A stretch of 64,000 nt of DNA from Streptomyces caelestis (GCF_001279005.1 NZ_LGCN01000119.1:124001-188000); one strand, 5' to 3'. Shown: positions 9,421 to 17,817, counted from the first letter of the stretch. Notes: generated by a model not told the origin, from the sequence alone. Program-made: numbers and translations.

Positions 9421-9798
9421 GCGTGGCTCCCGAACCCAGGCGGCGCGGTGCGCGCACCGCGAGGACCTTCCCTGCGTCGAAGGCCCTCTTCCCATACGGG
9501 TCCGCGGCCCGGCGCGTTCAGCCGGGGCACGGATCCCGCCCCGTCGTCCCGGGAGCACCGGGGCCCCTGTCGTGCGCCCAGGACCAGGATCCCGCACGGG
9601 ACGTCCGGTGGACCGAATCCGCCGCCCCGGCCGGCGCCGGACACCGGCCGCGGAACAGGGGGTGTTCGCCTCGCCCCTGGCCGACCGGGGAACGACGCCG
9701 GGCACGGCTTCGCGGTGGAGGAGGTACGGGACGCCTCCGACCGCCCGGGCCGGGGGTTCGTCTTCGCCGCACGGCGTCCGGGCGCCTAGACTTCCCCG
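9421..9798. other. 378-bp intergenic region with no supported gene
   Basis: This spacer lies between the divergent protease and PPOX genes. It is GC-rich and frames through it look like composition artefacts. A tail reading GHGFAVEEVRDASDRPGRG that ends at 9789 faintly resembles a methyltransferase C-terminus but has no body. Its right end probably holds the PPOX promoter. Confidence 0.5.
9787..9792 (+). promoter_or_regulatory. -10 element for a probably leaderless PPOX transcript
   Basis: TAGACT lies 7 bases before the ATG at 9800, with no Shine-Dalgarno sequence between. That spacing is typical of leaderless Streptomyces mRNAs. A weak -35 (TTCGCC, 9763-9768) stands 18 bp upstream. Confidence 0.5.
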
Positions 9799-9799
9799 T

Positions 9800-10180
9800 A
9801 TGGACGACGCGTTGAGGGACCGGCTCGGGGCGGGGAAGTACCTGTTGGTCACCAGCTACCGCAAGAACGGCACGCCCGTCGCCACGCCGGTGTGGGTGGT
9901 GCGGGACGGTGACGCGCTCGGGGTGTGGACCGTCGCCGACTCGTGGAAGGTGAAGCGGATCCGCGCCCGCGCCGACGTCCTCGTCGGCCCCTGCGACGTG
10001 CGCGGCAACCCGACCGGCGACCAGGTCCCCGCCACCGCGGAGGTCTGCGACCCGGCGACCACGGCCCGTTACCGCAAGCTGCTCGCCCGCAAGTACGGCG
10101 TCCTGGGACGGCTGACCCTCCTGGGCAGCCGGCTGCGCCGGGGAACAGACGGCACGGTCGGGATCCGCATCACCCTCTGA
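9800..10180 (+). CDS. PPOX class F420-dependent or FMN oxidoreductase
   Basis: A 126-residue split-barrel protein of the pyridoxamine-5'-phosphate-oxidase-like superfamily. The N-terminal half shows the usual order: a helix, KYLLVTSYRKNGTPVATPVWVV, then VWTVADSWKVKRIRA and VLVGPCDVRGNP. Small proteins of this type bind F420, FMN or heme and reduce or bind small molecules; F420-linked members are common in actinomycetes, but the cofactor cannot be fixed by eye. The ATG at 9800 appears leaderless, with a -10 box 7 bases upstream. It converges on the DUF35 gene with 28 bp between stops. Confidence 0.82.
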   Translation: MDDALRDRLGAGKYLLVTSYRKNGTPVATPVWVVRDGDALGVWTVADSWKVKRIRARADVLVGPCDVRGNPTGDQVPATAEVCDPATTARYRKLLARKYGVLGRLTLLGSRLRRGTDGTVGIRITL

Positions 10181-10208
10181 GTCGCGTGCCGGTCCGCCCG
10201 GCGGCCCG

Positions 10209-10625
10209 TCAGGTCCAGGCCCGGAACGGCTCGTCCACCAGCTGGAAGACCGGCTCGCCCCGCACGGGGTCCTCGGCCGTCGACAGCCGTACCCGGTCGC
10301 CGCCGTGGATGCCGATGGGCGGCCCCATGACCCGGCCGCGCACCACGAACCCCTCGGCCATCTCGATCAGGGACACGTTGCGGGCCGCCGGGGTGTTGCG
10401 GTGCAGCACCGTGGAATGGCGGACCGTCCCGAGGCCCTCGCTGCGCTCCGTGCGCAGGTCGCCGCCCTGGCAGACCGGACAGAGCAGCCGGTGGTACATG
10501 GCGGTGCCGCACCAGGTGCAGCGCTGGAAGAGCATGGCCTCCGCACGGTCCTTGCCCCGGGGGTCGAGGACGCCCGCCGTGGAGCCGGCTGCCTGCTGAG
10601 CGACGCTTCCTGAGTGGTGGTACAC
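10209..10625 (-). CDS. DUF35 Zn-ribbon OB-fold protein
   Basis: A 138-residue protein with a rubredoxin-like zinc ribbon (CTWCGTAMYHRLLCPVC, about residues 37-53) followed by an OB-fold (VRGRVMGPPIGIHGGDRVRL). DUF35 proteins usually accompany thiolases or acyl-CoA enzymes and are thought to bind acyl-CoA partners; none is adjacent here. The GTG at 10625 is chosen because GGGAG lies 9 bases upstream and a longer frame has poor codon content. A promoter with an embedded palindrome lies about 100 bp upstream, downstream of the TetR gene on the same strand, so this gene is a likely TetR target. Confidence 0.82.
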   Translation of the reverse strand: MYHHSGSVAQQAAGSTAGVLDPRGKDRAEAMLFQRCTWCGTAMYHRLLCPVCQGGDLRTERSEGLGTVRHSTVLHRNTPAARNVSLIEMAEGFVVRGRVMGPPIGIHGGDRVRLSTAEDPVRGEPVFQLVDEPFRAWT

Positions 10626-10716
10626 GCTGGTCAACTCCCTGCACTCGGCCGGAACCCCGCGTGCGCGGTCACCCGGCACGCATGTGCCGGTGCGCCCTGC
10701 CACCGTGCACGGCCAC

Positions 10717-10745
10717 AGAGTATGGCACTCAGTGCCACCAGTAAA
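10717..10745 (-). promoter_or_regulatory. promoter of the DUF35 gene with embedded TetR-type operator
   Basis: On the minus strand TTTACT (10740-10745) and TACTCT (10717-10722) are separated by exactly 17 bp. That spacer contains the perfect palindrome TGGCACTCAGTGCCA (7+1+7, 10723-10737). A repressor bound there would block RNA polymerase. The neighbouring TetR protein is the obvious candidate. Confidence 0.7.
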
Positions 10746-10787
10746 GGCACTCCGTACCCTCGCATGCGGGCGGACGTCCGCGCCGGG

Positions 10788-11507
10788 TCACCCGCGTCCG
10801 AGCGCGGTCTCCAGCTCCTGCACCACCCGCCACAGCGGCGCCCCGCGCCGTGAGACGACCACCACCACGTCCTCGGGTCCTTTGCCCGCCGCGGCGACGG
10901 GCCCGGCGCCGAACGCGGCCCGCACCTGCCCCAGCGCGTGGTCCACCGCCGCCTCCGCGTCCCCCTTCCCGTCCGAACGCAGCCAGGAGCGCAGGGCGTT
11001 GTGGTGCGCGGCGACCACCGCCGCCGCGATCACATCGGCGCGGAGGGCGCCGTCGCGCGGACCGGCGAAGCGCGCCCGCAGGTATCCGGCCGGCGCCCGC
11101 TCGTACCGCCGGACCACGGACGACTCGTACGCCCGCAGTCCGGGCACGCTCTCGGTGAGGCGGTAGCGCCGCACGGAGAACGCCGGGTTCTCGGCGTGCA
11201 TCCGCAGCACCGGCCGGGCCGCGGCGCAGACCCTGCGCACCGGTTCGTCGTCGGCGCCCGCGGCGAGGAAGGCCGTCATGTCGGCCAGGCACCGCTCGTG
11301 GTCGGGGAAGACCGCGTCGTCCTCGGACGGGAAGCAGCGGAAGAAGGACCGCCGGCCCACCCCGGCGAGCGCCACGACGTCGTCGACCGTGGTCTGCTCG
11401 TAGCCCCGCTCCAGGAACAGCCGGAACGCCGCCGCGACCAGGGCGTCCCGCATCGGCGGCTTCTCGGCCCCGTCCCCGCGGCCGGGAGCCGCACTGCTCG
11501 AGCTCAT
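10788..11507 (-). CDS. TetR family transcriptional regulator
   Basis: A 239-residue regulator. The N-terminal TetR helix-turn-helix spans about 20-65 (ALVAAAFRLFLERGYEQTTV, then DDVVALAGVGRRSFFRCF), with the ligand-binding domain following. The FRCFPSEDDAVF segment resembles TetR proteins that sense hydrophobic or acyl ligands, but the ligand is unknown. ATG 11507 is preceded by no clear ribosome site. A near-copy of the DUF35-promoter palindrome lies 31 bp upstream of its start, suggesting autoregulation. It is divergent from the ATP-grasp gene and upstream of the DUF35 gene on the same strand. Confidence 0.9.
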   Translation of the reverse strand: MSSSSAAPGRGDGAEKPPMRDALVAAAFRLFLERGYEQTTVDDVVALAGVGRRSFFRCFPSEDDAVFPDHERCLADMTAFLAAGADDEPVRRVCAAARPVLRMHAENPAFSVRRYRLTESVPGLRAYESSVVRRYERAPAGYLRARFAGPRDGALRADVIAAAVVAAHHNALRSWLRSDGKGDAEAAVDHALGQVRAAFGAGPVAAAGKGPEDVVVVVSRRGAPLWRVVQELETALGRG

Positions 11508-11537
11508 GCACGGAACGCAGCACCGGGAGGCCGCTGA

Positions 11538-11552
11538 GGGCACTCGGTGCAC
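11538..11552. promoter_or_regulatory. second, imperfect copy of the TetR operator
   Basis: GGGCACTCGGTGCAC matches TGGCACTCAGTGCCA at 11 of 15 positions, including the full GGCACTC half. It lies between the divergent TetR and ATP-grasp starts. Confidence 0.45.
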
Positions 11553-11602
11553 ACCGCCCACGGAACCCGGTACCGCCACGCCCCCTTTCCGCAGGTCGTT
11601 CC

Positions 11603-11608
11603 TATGAT
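11603..11608 (+). promoter_or_regulatory. -10-like TATGAT upstream of the ATP-grasp gene
   Basis: TATGAT lies 28 bp before the ATG at 11637 and matches TATAAT in five of six bases. No clear -35 is seen. Confidence 0.35.
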
Positions 11609-11636
11609 CGAGCCACCGCCGTCCCGAGGAGCCCGT

Positions 11637-12467
11637 ATGCCGTCCGCCCGCCCCCGCGTCCTGTACGTCACCGACCTGGCCTACCCGGCCCGCGGACGCC
11701 GCTACGGCGACGAGGACGTCTTCCTCGCCTCCCGGCTGCGCGAGCACGTCGACCTCGCCCTGTGCCACCCGCGGGACGCCGTCGCCCTGATGGACGGCTT
11801 CGACGCCGTCGTGGTCCGCAACAGCGGTCCCGTACTGGAGTACCCGGACGCCTACGAGGCCTTCCGCGAGCGTGCCGCCGCGACCGGCACGCCGGTCTAC
11901 AACCCGCTCACCGGCCGGGGCGACATGGCCGGCAAGCAGTACCTGCTCGACCTGACCGCCGCCGGCCGTCCGGTGATCCCCACCGTCGACCGGCCGGAGG
12001 ACCTGCACCGGCTGCCCGCGGCGGAACGGTACGTGGTCAAGCCCAGGCTCGGCGCCGACTCCATCGGCCTGCGCGTCGTCCCCGCGGACGAGGTGCGCGG
12101 CCTCGTCGACGGGAACGTCCTGGTGCAGCCGCACATCGACTTCGCCTACGAGGTCTCCTTCTACTTCGTCGACCACGACTTCCAGTACGCCCTGTACGCC
12201 CCGCACACCGGGCGACGCTGGCAGCTGGAGCCGTACGAACCCGGCCCGGCCGACCTGGACTTCGCCCGGGGCTTCGTCGACTGGAACACCCTCGACCACG
12301 GCGTCCAGCGCGTCGACGCCTGCCGTGCGCCGGGCGGCGAACTGCTGCTGGTCGAACTGGAGGACCTCAACCCCTACCTGTCCCTCGACGCCCTCGACGA
12401 CACCGGCCGGGAGGCGTTCGTGTCCGCCCTGACGGCGTCCCTGCGCCGTTTCCTCCACGACGCCTGA
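11637..12467 (+). CDS. ATP-grasp domain protein
   Basis: A 276-residue protein with the outline of an ATP-grasp ligase of the glutathione synthetase/RimK type. An N-terminal preATP-grasp domain (VLYVTDLAYPARG, VVVRNSGPVLEYP) is followed by GRGDMAGKQYLLDL, the ATP-binding strand RYVVKPRLGADSIGL, VLVQPHIDFAYEVSF and a metal-site-like end LLLVELEDLNPYLSLD. Enzymes of this class join a carboxylate to an amine or thiol; substrates are unknown. ATG 11637 has GAGGAG 5 bases upstream. It is distinct from the tgmB maturase at 32.9 kb and has no precursor-like gene beside it. Confidence 0.78.
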   Translation: MPSARPRVLYVTDLAYPARGRRYGDEDVFLASRLREHVDLALCHPRDAVALMDGFDAVVVRNSGPVLEYPDAYEAFRERAAATGTPVYNPLTGRGDMAGKQYLLDLTAAGRPVIPTVDRPEDLHRLPAAERYVVKPRLGADSIGLRVVPADEVRGLVDGNVLVQPHIDFAYEVSFYFVDHDFQYALYAPHTGRRWQLEPYEPGPADLDFARGFVDWNTLDHGVQRVDACRAPGGELLLVELEDLNPYLSLDALDDTGREAFVSALTASLRRFLHDA

Positions 12468-12539
12468 ACCCGCGGCCCCTTCGTCACGTATTCCTCCGCG
12501 CAGGCGAATCGACTCCCCGCGGCACGGAAGGAGAGCGAC

Positions 12540-13154
12540 GTGACGACACCGCCCGGACCGGGACGGCCGCACGACGGACCGCCCCTCGAACCCGTCCACG
12601 TCCTGCGCCCGCGCCGCACCGACGCACTCGCCGAGCTGTTCCGGGAGTTCGAGCGGGAGGAGCGGGGCGGGTACGAGTCGGTGCCGCTCTCCCGGCCGCC
12701 GCACGGGTCCGAGGACCGGACACAGGAGATCCCGCCCGTTCCCGCCGCCCGCCCCGCCTCCGGGATCCGCCGCACCGCCCTCGCGCTCGCCGTGGCCGCC
12801 GCCGCGGTGGCCGGCTTCGGCGGCGCGCTCCTGCTCGCGGGAGGCGAGGCCGACGACCGCGCGGCACCCGCCCCGCGTCCGTCCACGACCGTCCCCGCCA
12901 CCCCGGCCCCGCCCGCCGCCCCCGCCGAGCAGGGGTTCCTGCGGGAGGGCGACTCGGGCCCCGAGGTGACCGAACTCCAGGAGCGGCTGCTGCGCGTCCC
13001 GGACGTCTACCGGTCCGGCGCCACCGACGGCCGCTACGACGCGGGCCTCTCCGCCGCCGTCGCCCGCTTCCAGCTCTGGTACGGCGTCCGGGGCGACGAG
13101 ACCGGCGTCTACGGCGACGACACCCGTCTCGCGCTGGAGGCCCGCACCGGCTGA
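12540..13154 (+). CDS. membrane-anchored peptidoglycan-binding protein
   Basis: A 204-residue single-pass protein. Residues 1-75 are a charged cytoplasmic region (LAELFREFEREERGGYES). A transmembrane helix follows at about 78-100 (ALALAVAAAAVAGFGGALLL), then a Pro/Ala/Thr linker and a C-terminal peptidoglycan-binding type 1 domain (LREGDSGPEVTELQERLL, DGRYDAGLSAAVARFQLW). It probably tethers to the wall; it has no catalytic domain. GTG 12540 has AAGGAG 6 bases upstream. It converges on the phosphatase gene with only 20 bp between the stops. Confidence 0.85.
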   Translation: MTTPPGPGRPHDGPPLEPVHVLRPRRTDALAELFREFEREERGGYESVPLSRPPHGSEDRTQEIPPVPAARPASGIRRTALALAVAAAAVAGFGGALLLAGGEADDRAAPAPRPSTTVPATPAPPAAPAEQGFLREGDSGPEVTELQERLLRVPDVYRSGATDGRYDAGLSAAVARFQLWYGVRGDETGVYGDDTRLALEARTG

Positions 13155-13174
13155 CCGGGCGACCGCCCCGGCGG

Positions 13175-15511
13175 CTACCGCTCCTTCGGCACCCGGATGT
13201 CCAGCACGCACACGTCGTCGCGGCGCTCGTCCTCCAGCATCGCCTCCAGCAGCGTCCCCAGGGACCCGGCCGCGTCGCCGGGGCGGGCCGCCACGGCCTC
13301 GGCGAGACGCGCGAGGCCCACGTCGATGTTCTCCGGGGGCCGCTCCACCAGGCCGTCGGTGTACAGCAGCACCCGGTCGCCCGGTTCGAGACGGCACTCG
13401 GCCTCCTCGAAACGCGGTGCGGTGGCTCCGCCGAGCAGCATGCCGCCGGGCCGGCGCAGATACGTCACCTCGCCGTCGCGCAGCAGCAGGGGCGGGGTGT
13501 GTCCCGCCTGCGCCCAGACCAGGCGCCGGTCCGCCGGCCGGTAGCGGGCGAGCACCATGGTCGCGGTGGCGTGGCTGTCGCGGGAGTGCAGCAGCAGGGT
13601 GTTGAGCCGGGCGAGCGCGCCGGTCAGCGACGAGCCGGTGATGACCATGCCCTTGGCGGTGAACCGCAGCTGGGCCATGGTGGCCACGGCGCCGATCCCG
13701 TGCCCGGCGACGTCGCCGACGACGAACAGGGCGTCGCCGTCGGGCAGCTCGATGGCGCTGAACCAGTCGCCGCCGACGTGTATGCCGGCCTGGGCGGGAA
13801 GGTAGGCGACCTCGACGCGCAGTCCGGCCAGGTCGACCGCCCGCTCGGGCAACGGCAGCAGGGCGTTCTGCAGCCGGGCGACCAGGGACCGTTCGGCCTG
13901 GAGCACGTCGTGCTGGGTGAGGATGGCCCGCTCGGTCTCCACCAGGGCGAGCTCGGCCCGCCGCCGCGCGGTCAGGTCCTGCAGGAAGCCGTGCACCTCG
14001 ACGGGCCTGCCGCGCAGGTCGGCCACCGCCTCGGCGGCGAGCCGCAGATGCCGGACGCCGCGCGCGCCGCGGACCCGGAACGGGGCGTCCAACGGCAGCG
14101 CCTCGTGGATCAGGGCGTCGACGGCGTGGCTCAGCGCGGACCGGTCCTCGGGCACCGCGAGCGCGGGGAGGTCGACCAGCCGGAGGGGCCCGTCCGCCGG
14201 GTCACGGCCGAGGATCGCGAAGACCTGCGACGACCAGGACGCCTCGGACGTGGTCAGGTCCCAGTTGGCCCAGCCGAGGTTGCCCAGCCGCTGCAGGTCG
14301 GTGAGCCGCTGCTCCTGCCGGTCGGAGGAGGCGCGCCGGACCCAGGTGACGACCAGCGCGTCCTCCACTCGGGTCACCCGTACGGAGTACGTCGTCAGCT
14401 CGGTGACGCCGTCCGCGGCCTCCTGGTGGGCGAACGGCTCGCTCTCGTACGCCTCCCCGCCCGCCAGGGTGTCCAGGCAGCCCTGCCACAGCGGGGTGTC
14501 CGCCAGGTCGGGCCGCACCTCCCGCAGCCGCCGTCCGGCCGGATCGCCCCCGGCGCCGCCCAGGACGGCGGACGCCTGCGCCGTCACGGCGTCGATCCGG
14601 AAGTCCTCGGTCCCGCCGGACGGGCTGCGCAGCGGGGTCAGCAGCATCGCCGCGACCGGCAGCGCCGCGAAGAGCGCCCGTACGGCGTCCGGGAGCGGGT
14701 CGGCCACGGCCCCGGACGGGGCCGTGCACGTACGCAGCCGGCCCGCGCAGAGCCGGACCGCTCCGCGCAGGTGGGCGCGGTCGCGCGGGGTGAAGGGAGC
14801 GGAGCGTCCGCGCAGCACACCGACGCAGACCTCGGGGGCGTCCCCGCCGGGCACCGGCAGCCAGGCGTGGGACCGCCATCGGTCGGGAGGGTCGCCGATC
14901 AGCAGGTGCCGCGCGCTGTCCTCGGCGAAGTCCTCCAGCCAGAGGGGCTCACCGGCCTCGAGCGCGTCCAGCGCGGCGACCCCGCTGAAGGGGGGCAGCC
15001 GACGCCACCGGGCGGCCAGCCGCTCGTCGACGCCGGCGTGCCCGAGCAGTTCGAGGCCACCGCCGGCACGGCGGGCGTAGATCATGACCGAGTCCGCGGC
15101 CAGGTCCTGCCCGAAGTGTTCCAGCAGGCACCGGGCCAGCTCCTGGGGGGTACGGGTATGCACCAGGACCCGGGCGAGACGGCTCAGGGCGTCGGCGACG
15201 TCGTCGGGGGCCGAGGGCGTCGCCGGCGGCTCACCGGGCCGGGCGGGCGCCAGTTCCCCCAGGGTGATCCAGCACTCCTCCAGCAGGGTGCGGCGGGCCG
15301 CCTTGGCACGCTGGAGCAGCGTCTCGTCGGCGGCGTCGGCGGAGCACCCGCTCAGCGCCATCACGACGCCCTTGGCCCGCTCCACGACGGCCGACGTCGC
15401 GGCCTGCTCGCGCAGCCGGTCCATCTCGGCACGCTGCCGGGCGACGACCTTGGCCAGTTCCATCAGGTCCGGCGCTGCTCCGGACCCCATCGGGACAATG
15501 GGCTCCCTCAT
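13175..15511 (-). CDS. SpoIIE-type PP2C phosphatase with ANTAR-like, GAF and PAS domains
   Basis: A 778-residue soluble phosphatase of the RsbU/SpoIIE kind, which usually dephosphorylates anti-anti-sigma factors to free alternative sigma factors. Residues 15-85 resemble an ANTAR RNA-binding domain (AVVERAKGVVMALSGCSADA, then ADETLLQRAKAARRT). A GAF domain follows (about 105-250), then PAS regions to about 525, a coiled stretch and the phosphatase domain (VGGDWFSAIEL, VVGDVAGHGIGAVATMAQLR, LLYTDGLVERP, DDVCVLDIRV). Metal-binding aspartates are present. No switch kinase or STAS gene is adjacent. ATG 15511 lacks a clear ribosome site; ATG 15490, with AGGGAG 12 bases upstream, is an alternative. 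Confidence 0.87.
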   Translation of the reverse strand: MREPIVPMGSGAAPDLMELAKVVARQRAEMDRLREQAATSAVVERAKGVVMALSGCSADAADETLLQRAKAARRTLLEECWITLGELAPARPGEPPATPSAPDDVADALSRLARVLVHTRTPQELARCLLEHFGQDLAADSVMIYARRAGGGLELLGHAGVDERLAARWRRLPPFSGVAALDALEAGEPLWLEDFAEDSARHLLIGDPPDRWRSHAWLPVPGGDAPEVCVGVLRGRSAPFTPRDRAHLRGAVRLCAGRLRTCTAPSGAVADPLPDAVRALFAALPVAAMLLTPLRSPSGGTEDFRIDAVTAQASAVLGGAGGDPAGRRLREVRPDLADTPLWQGCLDTLAGGEAYESEPFAHQEAADGVTELTTYSVRVTRVEDALVVTWVRRASSDRQEQRLTDLQRLGNLGWANWDLTTSEASWSSQVFAILGRDPADGPLRLVDLPALAVPEDRSALSHAVDALIHEALPLDAPFRVRGARGVRHLRLAAEAVADLRGRPVEVHGFLQDLTARRRAELALVETERAILTQHDVLQAERSLVARLQNALLPLPERAVDLAGLRVEVAYLPAQAGIHVGGDWFSAIELPDGDALFVVGDVAGHGIGAVATMAQLRFTAKGMVITGSSLTGALARLNTLLLHSRDSHATATMVLARYRPADRRLVWAQAGHTPPLLLRDGEVTYLRRPGGMLLGGATAPRFEEAECRLEPGDRVLLYTDGLVERPPENIDVGLARLAEAVAARPGDAAGSLGTLLEAMLEDERRDDVCVLDIRVPKER

Positions 15512-15667
15512 CACGCCATGAGCATCGCACACGTCTCCCGGTTCGTTGACCGGCTCGGTCGCCCGGAATCCGCGCACGGCCCGGAGCGCGGGGGCGTGAC
15601 GTGCGCGGCCGGTGGGGACCGGGGTCAGCGGCCGGACCCGGCCAGGGCCGGGCGGCCGCCCGTACGC

Positions 15668-16200
15668 CGCGGGCGATGTGCTGGAGCCGCGCGACCCCGG
15701 CCGCGTAGAGCTTGATCGTGTGCTCGACGACCCCTTCGTGCGGTCCGGCCCGGGGCAGGCCGGCCCGGGCGGTCCGCAGGGCGGTGCGGCCACCCGGATC
15801 TCGTGCTCGACCTGGATCCGGGCGTGCCGGGCCGGCGGGACGGGGTGTCGGACGAACACCGGGCAGCTCGCGCGGCGCGCGGGCACCAGCGTGCGCAGCC
15901 ACGTGACCGCCGAGCGTGAGCGACCGGAGCCCCTCCCGCGGCGCGGGGCGGCCGCTGAAGCCGACCGCCGAGGCGAACCGGGTCACCGAGGGCCGACCCG
16001 CCCCGGCCCGGTCCGCGAGATCCGTGATCGACGGGAACGCCGCCTTTGCGATGTGCTCGATCAGGTACGGGGCGATGCGCCGCCGGCCGGGGGGAGAGCC
16101 GGGACCGGTCGAACAGCGTGCGGAGCCGGGCCGTCGGGGACACCTCCGGGTCCTGGCCCGCCTGCCCCGAAGTGATCGCGGACGCCTGTGCGCGTGCCTG
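15668..16200 (-). pseudogene. remnant of an RpiR family regulator
   Basis: Three frames each hold part of an RpiR-like protein. The first reads VSPTARLRTLFDRSRLSP. The next frame continues RRIAPYLIEHIAKAAFPSIT and DLADRAGAGRPSVTRFASAVGFSG, the recognisable RpiR helix-turn-helix, before degenerating into Pro/Arg-rich sequence. No sugar-isomerase (SIS) domain can be reconstructed in any frame. At least one frameshift and loss of the effector domain make it a pseudogene. The surrounding 15512-16386 holds no other supported gene. Boundaries are approximate. Confidence 0.55.
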
Positions 16201-16386
16201 CCGCGGCGATCGCGCCGGTGCGCCTCCTTCGTCTCCCACGGGGGTTCGACACAGCCCGCCCATCGTGGCGGTCGGGCCGCTCGCCGGAGCACACCGGACC
16301 GCCGCACCGGGGATATCCGCGCCCGTGCTGGGCACCCGACGGCACAGCGAAGCAGAAACCCCCTGACACACCAGGAGCCACCGGAC

Positions 16387-16548
16387 ATGACCGTCCCCGA
16401 GGAGAACCGGCCGAAGACCCGGGACACCGACGTCGTCGTCGAGCAGCGGCAGGACAAGGAGACGCGCGATCAGGGCGGCACCGGCCGCACGATGCGCGAG
16501 GCGCTGGAGGAGGCGGAGATCAAGCCCGACGACTTCCGGGAACGCTAG
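16387..16548 (+). CDS. small hypothetical charged protein, 53 residues
   Basis: A 53-residue, very hydrophilic protein (MTVPEENRPKTRDTDVVVEQ, ending EIKPDDFRER) with no membrane segment or known domain. The composition suggests a disordered or partly helical protein. ATG 16387 has AGGAG about 10 bases upstream, and codon use is typical for the genome. It lies 49 bp before the DUF3662 gene on the same strand and could be cotranscribed. Confidence 0.65.
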   Translation: MTVPEENRPKTRDTDVVVEQRQDKETRDQGGTGRTMREALEEAEIKPDDFRER

Positions 16549-16597
16549 AGAACCCGCCGTCGCCCCGCCCCCGACCACGTTTCGAGCAGGTGAAAGC

Positions 16598-17011
16598 ATG
16601 AGCGCCCTGAGCGCGCTGGAAGACGCCCTGGAGAACCGATGGGAAGCGCTGTGGACGCGCTTGTTCGGCCGGGAGCCGGTCGAACTCGTCGACGCCCTGC
16701 GGCGCGAGTGCGACAGCCACGCCGTGGTGTGCCGGGCGGGCCGGGTGATGGTCCCCAACGCCTACGACGTGGAGCTCGCCGCACCCGTGCACGAGGAACT
16801 GACCCGCCGCGGCAGTCGCGTGGGCCAGGCGCTCACCGACCGGCTGGCCCGGCACGCCGCGCGCCACGGTTACGAATGGGCGGGCCCGCTCGCCGTGCAC
16901 GTCCGTCGGTCCGCCGAGGTCCCCAACGGCCGCTTCCGTGTGGCGAGCAGCGTGATGCCGCACGTGAGCGCGGACGCCTTCCAGCGGGTGGGGCAGGCGG
17001 AGGCGGTCTGA
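16598..17011 (+). CDS. stand-alone DUF3662 (FhaA N-terminal domain) protein
   Basis: A 137-residue protein matching the N-terminal domain of mycobacterial FhaA: LSALEDALENRWEALWTRLF, ELVDALRRECD, VPNAYDVELA, and a closing segment RFRVASSVMPHVS. In FhaA this domain precedes an FHA domain and works with Ser/Thr kinases in cell-wall regulation; here the FHA half is absent and no kinase is next to it. The start at 16598 follows an AGCAGG-type site. It may bind partners of the paralogous FhaA elsewhere in the genome. Domain call is firm, function inferred. Confidence 0.82.
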   Translation: MSALSALEDALENRWEALWTRLFGREPVELVDALRRECDSHAVVCRAGRVMVPNAYDVELAAPVHEELTRRGSRVGQALTDRLARHAARHGYEWAGPLAVHVRRSAEVPNGRFRVASSVMPHVSADAFQRVGQAEAV

Positions 17012-17250
17012 GGCCCGGTCGCCCCGGCCGCGGGTGAGGGCGCCGGGCCGCGGCCGGGTCCGCCTTCGCCCCACCCGCGGCCGGACCGGGGCCGGGCCGA
17101 GGCCGTCCGCGTGTTCCGCGGCTTCACCCGTGACGCCGACGGGAACGCCGCAGTCGTCGTGTCGGGACGGGGCGGGATCCCCCGGCCGTTCGAGTCGCGC
17201 ACCCTCGCGGCGCGTCGCTCCGGCCCGGGTCCGGACCGGCAGGTCCGGCG

Positions 17251-17754
17251 TCACCGCGCCCGGTGCGCCACGGCCGGCGCCCGCGCGGCGAGTTCCTCCA
17301 GCGGGCCACCGGTCAGGCGGCACACCCTCCACTCCGTCAGCAGCCGTGCGCCGAGCGATTCGTAGAATCCGATGGCCGGCTCATTCCAGTCCAGCACCGT
17401 CCACTCGAAGCGCTCGAAACCGTTCTCCCGGCAGATCGCCGCGAGGGCGGCGAGCAGCGCCTTGCCGTGTCCGCAACCCCGGGTGTGCGGACGGACGTAG
17501 AGGTCCTCCAGATGGAGGCCGCGCGTGCCGGTCCAGGTGGAGAAGCGCGGGAACCACAGCGCGAACCCGGCGGTCTTGCCGGTGCCGTCGTCCTCCGCGA
17601 TCAGGACGGACGCGGCGGGGTGCTCCCCGAACAGCGCCCGACGCAGCTGCTCCTCGGTGGCGCGTGCCTGCTCGGCGGCCTTCTCGTAGGCGGCGAGTTC
17701 GCGGATCATCGCGTGGATCTCGGGAATGTCGTTCACGGTGGCTGCTCTGATCAT
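17251..17754 (-). CDS. GNAT family N-acetyltransferase, diamine acetyltransferase-like
   Basis: A 167-residue GNAT enzyme. Motif A reads [20 protein letters not shown], with an RGxGxGK-type pyrophosphate loop that binds acetyl-Co[21 protein letters not shown] and FYESLGA follow, closely resembling spermidine/spermine and thialysine acetyltransferases. The N-terminus ([20 protein letters not shown]) is typical. ATG 17754 has no clear ribosome site and may be leaderless. It is downstream of the kinase gene on the same strand, separated by about 100 bp with a short GGCCGCCC repeat. Substrate is probably a polyamine or similar amine. Confidence 0.87.
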   Translation of the reverse strand: MIRAATVNDIPEIHAMIRELAAYEKAAEQARATEEQLRRALFGEHPAASVLIAEDDGTGKTAGFALWFPRFSTWTGTRGLHLEDLYVRPHTRGCGHGKALLAALAAICRENGFERFEWTVLDWNEPAIGFYESLGARLLTEWRVCRLTGGPLEELAARAPAVAHRAR

Positions 17755-17817
17755 GCGCCAGAGCCTGCGGCACCGCGCCGGATCGCGTCCAGCCGGTTTC
17801 GAGGGCCGGGACGGCAG

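Noticed and set aside
9655..9789. Possible C-terminal fragment of a methyltransferase
   Set aside because: Only a short tail is suggestive and nothing upstream in any frame continues it.
17111..17365. 84-codon frame beginning VFRGFTRDADGNAAVVVSGR
   Set aside because: It runs into the opposite strand of the GNAT gene, has no ribosome site and no family resemblance.
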